From contig CALRZT010000168.1 of the NCBI GenBank assembly GCA_943372725.1, positions 1-10,298 on the forward strand: 10,298 nucleotides of DNA. Reading direction: 5' to 3'. Position numbers and translations under genes: made by a program. Below the pieces are notes generated by a model. That model was not told the DNA's origin, made no database searches, and saw only the letters and a program-made list of their open reading frames with translations. Of this stretch, positions 6,238-10,298 are shown one piece after another. How positions within the stretch are numbered: position 1 is the stretch's first letter; each line of letters starts with the position of its first letter. The stretch is from CAMDHY01 sp943372725. Lineage in GTDB: Bacteria > Pseudomonadota > Alphaproteobacteria > Rhizobiales > Segnochrobactraceae.

Positions 6238-9200
6238 GGACCGCCCTCCACCGGCTGGCGATGGCGGCCTGGCTCGCCCTCGCCGCCCTGCCCGCGCTGC
6301 CGATGACCGCTGCGGCCCAGACGGCCGACAGCGAGGCACGCCTCGGCTGGGTGCGCGAGCGCTACCAGTCCGAGAAGGCGCAGCTCGACACCCTCGTCAA
6401 CGACCGGACGCCGGAAGCCCTGCTCGAGCTCGGCGAGATCCTCGTCGACGGCACGCTGGTCTCGCCGGAGAACCCGCTGCGCAAGCCCGACCCCGCCGGC
6501 GCCCGCGTCGCCTTCGAGGCGGGACTGAAGGCGCCGTCGGAGATCTGGCCGTCGGCGGCCTCCCACCTCGCCGAGATCATGCTCGCCGGCGAGGGCGGCT
6601 TCGACGGCGGCCGGGCGGACATCGACCGCGGCCTCGACCTGCTGCAGCGCGCCGCCCGCCTCGGCTACGGCAAGGCGGCCTATCTCTACGGTCTCGACCT
6701 GCAGCTCGGCCTCGGCGGCGCCGAGCGCACCGGCGAGGCGGAGGAGTACTACCGGCTGGCGGCGCGGCTGCAGTACGCGCCGGGGGCGTTCGCGCTCGCC
6801 GGCATCGTCGGCCTCGACACCACTGCCGGCCGCGACCTCGTCGGTGCCGGCGTGGTGCTGTTCGATCTCATGGCGCCACGCTCGCGCGACCTGCTCGTCG
6901 CCTATGGCGACATCCTCCGCGACGGGGTCGGCGTGCCGGCCGACGCCGAGAAGGCGGCCGAGAACTATCGCCGCGCCTTCGCGCTCGGCAGCGGCAAGGG
7001 GGCGCTGCGGCTCGCCGACCTGTTGCTGTCGACGGCGCTCGGGCCGCCCAGCCCGGCCGAGGCGCGGCAGGTGCTCGAGGAGGCCGCCTGGTCCGGCTCG
7101 ACGCTGTCTGCGATCCGGCTTGCCGAGGACTTCCTCGACCAGGGCCCGATGGGCGTCGACGAGGCGGCGGCGAAGGCCTGGCTCGCCTTCGCGCTGGAAG
7201 TCGAGGACCACCGCGCCTTCATGGTCGCCGCCCGCATGTACGAGACCGGCCGCGGCGAGCCGCTCGACCTCGCCAAGGCGCGCGAGATGGTCGGACGCGC
7301 CATCGAGGTCTCCGAGCCGTCGCTGACGAACGCGCTGTCGGTCGCCCGCTCGGCCCAGGACCTGCTCGTCGCCGACGCGCTGTCGGGCGAGATCGCCGGA
7401 CTCCTGAAGAAGGCGGCGGAGCGCGGCAACGTCGAGGGGATGGCCGGCTACGGCTCGTTCCTGGCCGACCGCGCCGAACTCGGCGGCGTGCCGGTGGACG
7501 GTGCCCAGGCGGTTTCGTGGCTGCGCCAGGCGGCGGATGCCGGCAACCCGCAGGCGATGCTGACGCTCGGCGACTTCCTGCGCCAGGGCCGTTTCGTGCC
7601 GCCCTCTCCGCCGGAAGCGGCGAAGCTCTACGGGGAGGCGCTCGCCATCGAGCGCTCGACGGGGGCGCTGTTGCGCAACGCCGATATCCTGGTGTCCGGC
7701 GAGGGCGGCGCCGTCGACGTGGAACAGGCCGTCGGGCTCTATCGCGAGGCGACCGCCCGCGGCAGCGCCTCGGCGAAGCTGAAACTCGGGCGCCTGCTGA
7801 TGCGCGGCGGGCCGGTGCAGCGCGACCCGGACGAGGCGCGGGCCCTGCTCGAGGAGGCGGTGCGGTCGGGGGACACCAAAGCGCCGCTGCTATTGGCCGA
7901 CTTCTATGCCGGCGCCTTCGGCGACACGCCGGCCCCGGCGGAGGCCGAGCGGGTGCTGCGCGCGGCGGTCGAAAAGGGCGTGCCGGAGGCGCCGAACCGG
8001 CTGGCGAAGGTGCTCGTCGCCGCCGGCCGCACCGACGAGGCGGTCGCAGCACTCGAGGCCGCCGCCGCCACCGGCCAGCCCGACGCGCTGGTCGAGCTCG
8101 CCCTCATCAGCCTGTCGGGAACAGCAGGGTCCCGCGACGCCGCGGCAGCGGAGGCCTATCTCGCCCGCGCCGAGGCGCTCGGCGGGGCCTCGCCGCAGGC
8201 CCGTATCGCCGTCGCCGTGGCGCTCCTCGATCTCGGCCGCGTGGAGGCGACGCAGAAGGGCATCGACACCCTGCGGGCCCTCGCAGAGGGTGGTTCAGGC
8301 CCCGCCGCCGCCGCGCTCGCAGCCGTCTATCGCGAGGGCCGCGGCGTCGCCCGCGACGACGCCCGCGCCGAGGAGATGGCGATCGAGGCGGCGCGGCTCG
8401 GCGTCACCGACGCCCTGATCGAGATCGCCTCGGCTTACGAGAAACAGGGCCCCGATCCGGCCGCCCAGGCGCGCGCCTTTGCGCTCTACCAGAAGGCGGT
8501 GGAGTTCGAGCCCGGCTCCGCACGGGCGCTCGGGGCGATCGCCCGCGCCTACCGTTACGGCCGCGGCACCGCCCAGGACCTGCCGCTCTCGGTCGAGTAC
8601 TTCCGCAAGGCCGCCGACGCCGGCAGCGCCTCGGCGCTCACCGCGCTCGCCGCCGCCTACACCGAGGGCTCGGGCGTAGCGCGCGATCCGGCCGAGGCGC
8701 GGCGGCTGCTGCTTCTGGCGGTGTCGCGCGGCATAGACGGCGCCTATGTCGACCTCGGGCGCTTCTACCTCTCCGGCTTCGGCGGCGAGATCGACCCGGA
8801 GCGCGCGGTCGTCGCCTTTTCACGCGCCGCCGAGGCGGGCAACCGCGAGGGCGACCTCGAACTCGCCCGCGCCTTCCTGTCGGGCTATGGCGTGACGCGC
8901 GACACCGCCGAGGGCATCCGCCTGCTCGAGCGTGCCGCCGAGGCCGGCGTCGCCGAGGCGATGCTGAAGCTCTACGACATCTACGCCGAGGGCTTCGGGG
9001 TCGCCGTCGACCAGGCGAAGGCGATCTCCTGGCTGGAGCGGGCGGCGGAGACGAACGACGACGCGCTGGCGCGCCTCGTCGAGATCGCCCGCAGCCACGG
9101 CGGCATCGACCCCGGCCGCGCCGAGCGGTGGCGCATCCGGGCGCGCCAGCGCGGGTTGCCGGTGCCGGTCGCCGACCAGGCGGCGGCCCCCGCGTCCGCG

Positions 9201-9242
9201 ACCACGTCGCCGGCGGCGGCGCCCGCGGCCGTTGCGAACTGA
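6234..9242 (+). CDS. Giant Sel1-repeat periplasmic protein in the position of AlgK
   Basis: A 1002-residue protein counted from the ATG at 6234; the in-frame GTG at 6216 is an alternative start. Residues 1-28 form a Sec signal peptide ending TAAA. There is no cysteine there, so unlike Pseudomonas AlgK it is not predicted to be a lipoprotein. The remainder is about two dozen Sel1/TPR-like units of roughly 36 residues. The clearest are at the C-terminal end (761 to about 950), with the form AL..LA..Y..G.GV..D...A...L..AAEAG. An Ala/Pro/Ser/Thr-rich tail (about 976-1002) closes it. In Pseudomonas, AlgK (about 475 residues) is a repeat lipoprotein that binds other alginate proteins and helps localise the AlgE porin. 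Neighbours algL and algI and the repeat type suggest the same scaffold role, but Sel1 proteins are functionally diverse and I see no AlgK-specific motif, so no gene symbol is given. Confidence 0.85.
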   Translation: MRTALHRLAMAAWLALAALPALPMTAAAQTADSEARLGWVRERYQSEKAQLDTLVNDRTPEALLELGEILVDGTLVSPENPLRKPDPAGARVAFEAGLKAPSEIWPSAASHLAEIMLAGEGGFDGGRADIDRGLDLLQRAARLGYGKAAYLYGLDLQLGLGGAERTGEAEEYYRLAARLQYAPGAFALAGIVGLDTTAGRDLVGAGVVLFDLMAPRSRDLLVAYGDILRDGVGVPADAEKAAENYRRAFALGSGKGALRLADLLLSTALGPPSPAEARQVLEEAAWSGSTLSAIRLAEDFLDQGPMGVDEAAAKAWLAFALEVEDHRAFMVAARMYETGRGEPLDLAKAREMVGRAIEVSEPSLTNALSVARSAQDLLVADALSGEIAGLLKKAAERGNVEGMAGYGSFLADRAELGGVPVDGAQAVSWLRQAADAGNPQAMLTLGDFLRQGRFVPPSPPEAAKLYGEALAIERSTGALLRNADILVSGEGGAVDVEQAVGLYREATARGSASAKLKLGRLLMRGGPVQRDPDEARALLEEAVRSGDTKAPLLLADFYAGAFGDTPAPAEAERVLRAAVEKGVPEAPNRLAKVLVAAGRTDEAVAALEAAAATGQPDALVELALISLSGTAGSRDAAAAEAYLARAEALGGASPQARIAVAVALLDLGRVEATQKGIDTLRALAEGGSGPAAAALAAVYREGRGVARDDARAEEMAIEAARLGVTDALIEIASAYEKQGPDPAAQARAFALYQKAVEFEPGSARALGAIARAYRYGRGTAQDLPLSVEYFRKAADAGSASALTALAAAYTEGSGVARDPAEARRLLLLAVSRGIDGAYVDLGRFYLSGFGGEIDPERAVVAFSRAAEAGNREGDLELARAFLSGYGVTRDTAEGIRLLERAAEAGVAEAMLKLYDIYAEGFGVAVDQAKAISWLERAAETNDDALARLVEIARSHGGIDPGRAERWRIRARQRGLPVPVADQAAAPASATTSPAAAPAAVAN
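6408..9130 (+). repeat. About 24 tandem Sel1-like (~36-residue) units in the AlgK-like protein
   Basis: The translated protein breaks into successive units such as AYGDILRDGVGVPADAEKAA (near 6900), YREGRGVARDDARAEEMAIE (near 8325), YRYGRGTAQDLPLSVEYFRK (near 8550) and YAEGFGVAVDQAKAISWLER (near 8980). Each fits the Sel1 pattern of a first helix, a G.GV..D turn and a second helix ending in AA..G. Some central units (about 7320-7430 and 8000-8230) lack the G.GV turn and are closer to plain TPRs. The unit count is by eye and could be off by a few. Confidence 0.75.
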
Positions 9243-9259
9243 CGCCCGCGGCGACGGGC

Positions 9260-9263
9260 GGAG
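9260..9263 (+). promoter_or_regulatory. Ribosome binding site deciding the GTG start of algI
   Basis: GGAG sits 6 nt before the GTG at 9270. The protein begins MVFSSAVFLF from this GTG, the same N-terminus as Pseudomonas AlgI (MVFSSNVFLF), so a non-ATG start is well supported. Confidence 0.65.
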
Positions 9264-9269
9264 ACAGAC

Positions 9270-10298
9270 GTGGTCTTCTCGTCCGCCGTCTTCCTGTTCG
9301 TCTTCCTGCCGCTGTTCCTGGCCGTCTACTACGCCGCCCCGGTCCGCGCCCGCTCGCTGGTCATCACCATCGGGTCGTGGGCGTTCTATGCGTGGTGGCG
9401 GGTCGATTTCCTCGCGCTTTATGCCGCCGTGACGGTGTGGACCTACGGCTTCGGCGCGGCGATTGCCGCCGCCCCGGACCCGCGCTCGGCACTCAGGCGC
9501 ACCGCGATCGGCGTCGCCGGCAGCCTCGCGGTGCTCGCCTACTTCAAGTATTACGGCTTCTTCGCCGTCAGCTTCGCCGAGGCCTTCGGCCTCGATCCGG
9601 CGACGTCATTCTTCGTCCTGAACGTCATCCTGCCGATCGGCGTGTCGTTCTTTGTCTTCGAGTCGATCAGCTACATGGTCGACATCTACCGCAGGGATGC
9701 CGAGCCGGCGCAAAGCTTCGTCGACTTCGCGGCCTTCCTCGCCTTGTTCCCGCACCTCATCGCCGGCCCGGTGATGCGCTACAAGGACCTCGCGGCGCAG
9801 ATCACCCGGCGCAGCCACACGGTGGCGAAGTTCTCCGCCGGCTGCACGCTGTTCATGATCGGGCTCGCCAAGAAGGTGCTGATCGCTGACAGCGTCGCGC
9901 CGATCGCCGACGGGCTGTTCCCGCTCGCGGTGCCGAGCCTGATGGACGCGTGGCTGGCGGCCGTCGCCTTCACCGTGCAGCTCTATTTCGACTTCTCCGG
10001 CTACAGCGACATGGCGGTCGGGCTCGGGCTGATGATCGGCTTCCGGCTCGTGCGCAACTTCCACTTTCCCTATGTCAGCCGCTCGATCACCGAGTTCTGG
10101 CGGCGCTGGCACATCAGCCTGTCGCTCTGGCTGCGCGACTATCTCTACATCCCGCTCGGCGGCAGCCGGAAAGGGCCGCTGCGGACCTATTTCAACCTGT
10201 TCGTGACGATGGTTCTCGGCGGCTTCTGGCACGGCGCCAACTGGACGTTCCTGATCTGGGGGGCGTGGCATGGGGCGCTGCTGGCGATCGAGCGGCTG
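9270..10298 (+). CDS. algI: AlgI, MBOAT-family alginate O-acetyltransferase (3' end outside window)
   Basis: The first 343 residues of a protein usually about 520 long; the reading frame is open to the window edge. It is a polytopic inner-membrane protein of the MBOAT family that passes acetyl groups from the cytoplasm to periplasmic acetylating enzymes (AlgJ, AlgX), protecting the polymer and preventing epimerisation of acetylated mannuronates. Near-identical family blocks are visible: FYAWWRVDFLAL, LPIGVSFFVFESISY, FPHLIAGPV, YFDFSGYSDMAVGLGL (about 239-254) and ITEFWRRWHISLSLWLRDYL (about 273-292). The MBOAT catalytic histidine lies in GGFWHGANW at H321, next to His322 of P. aeruginosa AlgI, and the second histidine in WGAWHG is H334. 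The gene starts with GTG 27 nt after the algK-like stop. Similarity to true AlgI, rather than to DltB or other MBOATs, is strong through the WWRVDFL and ESISY blocks. Confidence 0.96.
   Translation, partial: MVFSSAVFLFVFLPLFLAVYYAAPVRARSLVITIGSWAFYAWWRVDFLALYAAVTVWTYGFGAAIAAAPDPRSALRRTAIGVAGSLAVLAYFKYYGFFAVSFAEAFGLDPATSFFVLNVILPIGVSFFVFESISYMVDIYRRDAEPAQSFVDFAAFLALFPHLIAGPVMRYKDLAAQITRRSHTVAKFSAGCTLFMIGLAKKVLIADSVAPIADGLFPLAVPSLMDAWLAAVAFTVQLYFDFSGYSDMAVGLGLMIGFRLVRNFHFPYVSRSITEFWRRWHISLSLWLRDYLYIPLGGSRKGPLRTYFNLFVTMVLGGFWHGANWTFLIWGAWHGALLAIERL

Noticed and set aside
4762..6339. Open - strand frame of 525 codons opposite the algG end and algL
   Set aside because: Compositional shadow of algL with no motif; algL on the + strand has the PL5 active-site residues.
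6197..9889. Long open + frame of over 1200 codons spanning the algK-like gene and the start of algI
   Set aside because: The translation is an Arg/Gly/Ala-rich low-complexity product crossing two well-supported genes in another frame, a typical high-GC artefact.
1..10298. Mobile elements, tRNA/rRNA genes or CRISPR arrays
   Set aside because: No transposase, direct-repeat target sites, spacer-like arrays or structural RNA signatures were seen; composition is uniform and nearly all sequence is accounted for by five genes.

Overview
The window is a stretch of an exopolysaccharide operon. It lies entirely on the + strand and matches the alginate (poly-mannuronate/guluronate) biosynthesis and secretion machinery best known from Pseudomonas. 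GC content is very high (about 70% or more by eye) with strong G/C bias at third codon positions. That bias, together with the gene order and the style of the repeat proteins, suggests a high-GC proteobacterium. An alphaproteobacterium (possibly Hyphomicrobiales) is my best guess, but no taxonomic marker is present.

Layout: 1-115 may hold the last codons of an upstream gene, which would be alg8 by analogy. 103-1194 is alg44, a PilZ/HlyD-like c-di-GMP receptor of the polymerase. 1254-5087 is an oversized algG: a C5-epimerase beta-helix preceded by a roughly 620-residue helical-repeat region. 5098-6237 is algL, a family PL5 alginate lyase. 6234-9242 is a very large Sel1-repeat periplasmic protein in the place of algK. 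9270 to the window end is algI, an MBOAT O-acetyltransferase, cut by the window edge. Gaps between genes are short (59 nt, 10 nt, a 4-nt overlap, 27 nt). No terminator or internal promoter is visible, so the genes are probably co-transcribed from a promoter upstream of the window.

How they would work together, from knowledge of the Pseudomonas system: Alg44 senses c-di-GMP and activates the Alg8 synthase, which pushes polymannuronate into the periplasm. AlgG epimerises M to G residues in the polymer. AlgL degrades polymer that strays into the periplasm. An AlgK-type repeat scaffold links the periplasmic enzymes to the export pore. AlgI moves acetyl groups across the inner membrane for O-acetylation by AlgJ/AlgX-type partners, which would be expected outside this window. 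Key residues of Alg44, AlgG, AlgL and AlgI are all present, so the system looks functional.

The unusual points are two very large repeat proteins. AlgG carries a long N-terminal solenoid of about 33-residue units joined to the epimerase by a proline-rich linker. The AlgK-like protein has about two dozen Sel1-like units, more than twice the usual AlgK length, and no lipobox. The gene order also differs from Pseudomonas, and algE and algX are absent from the interval seen.
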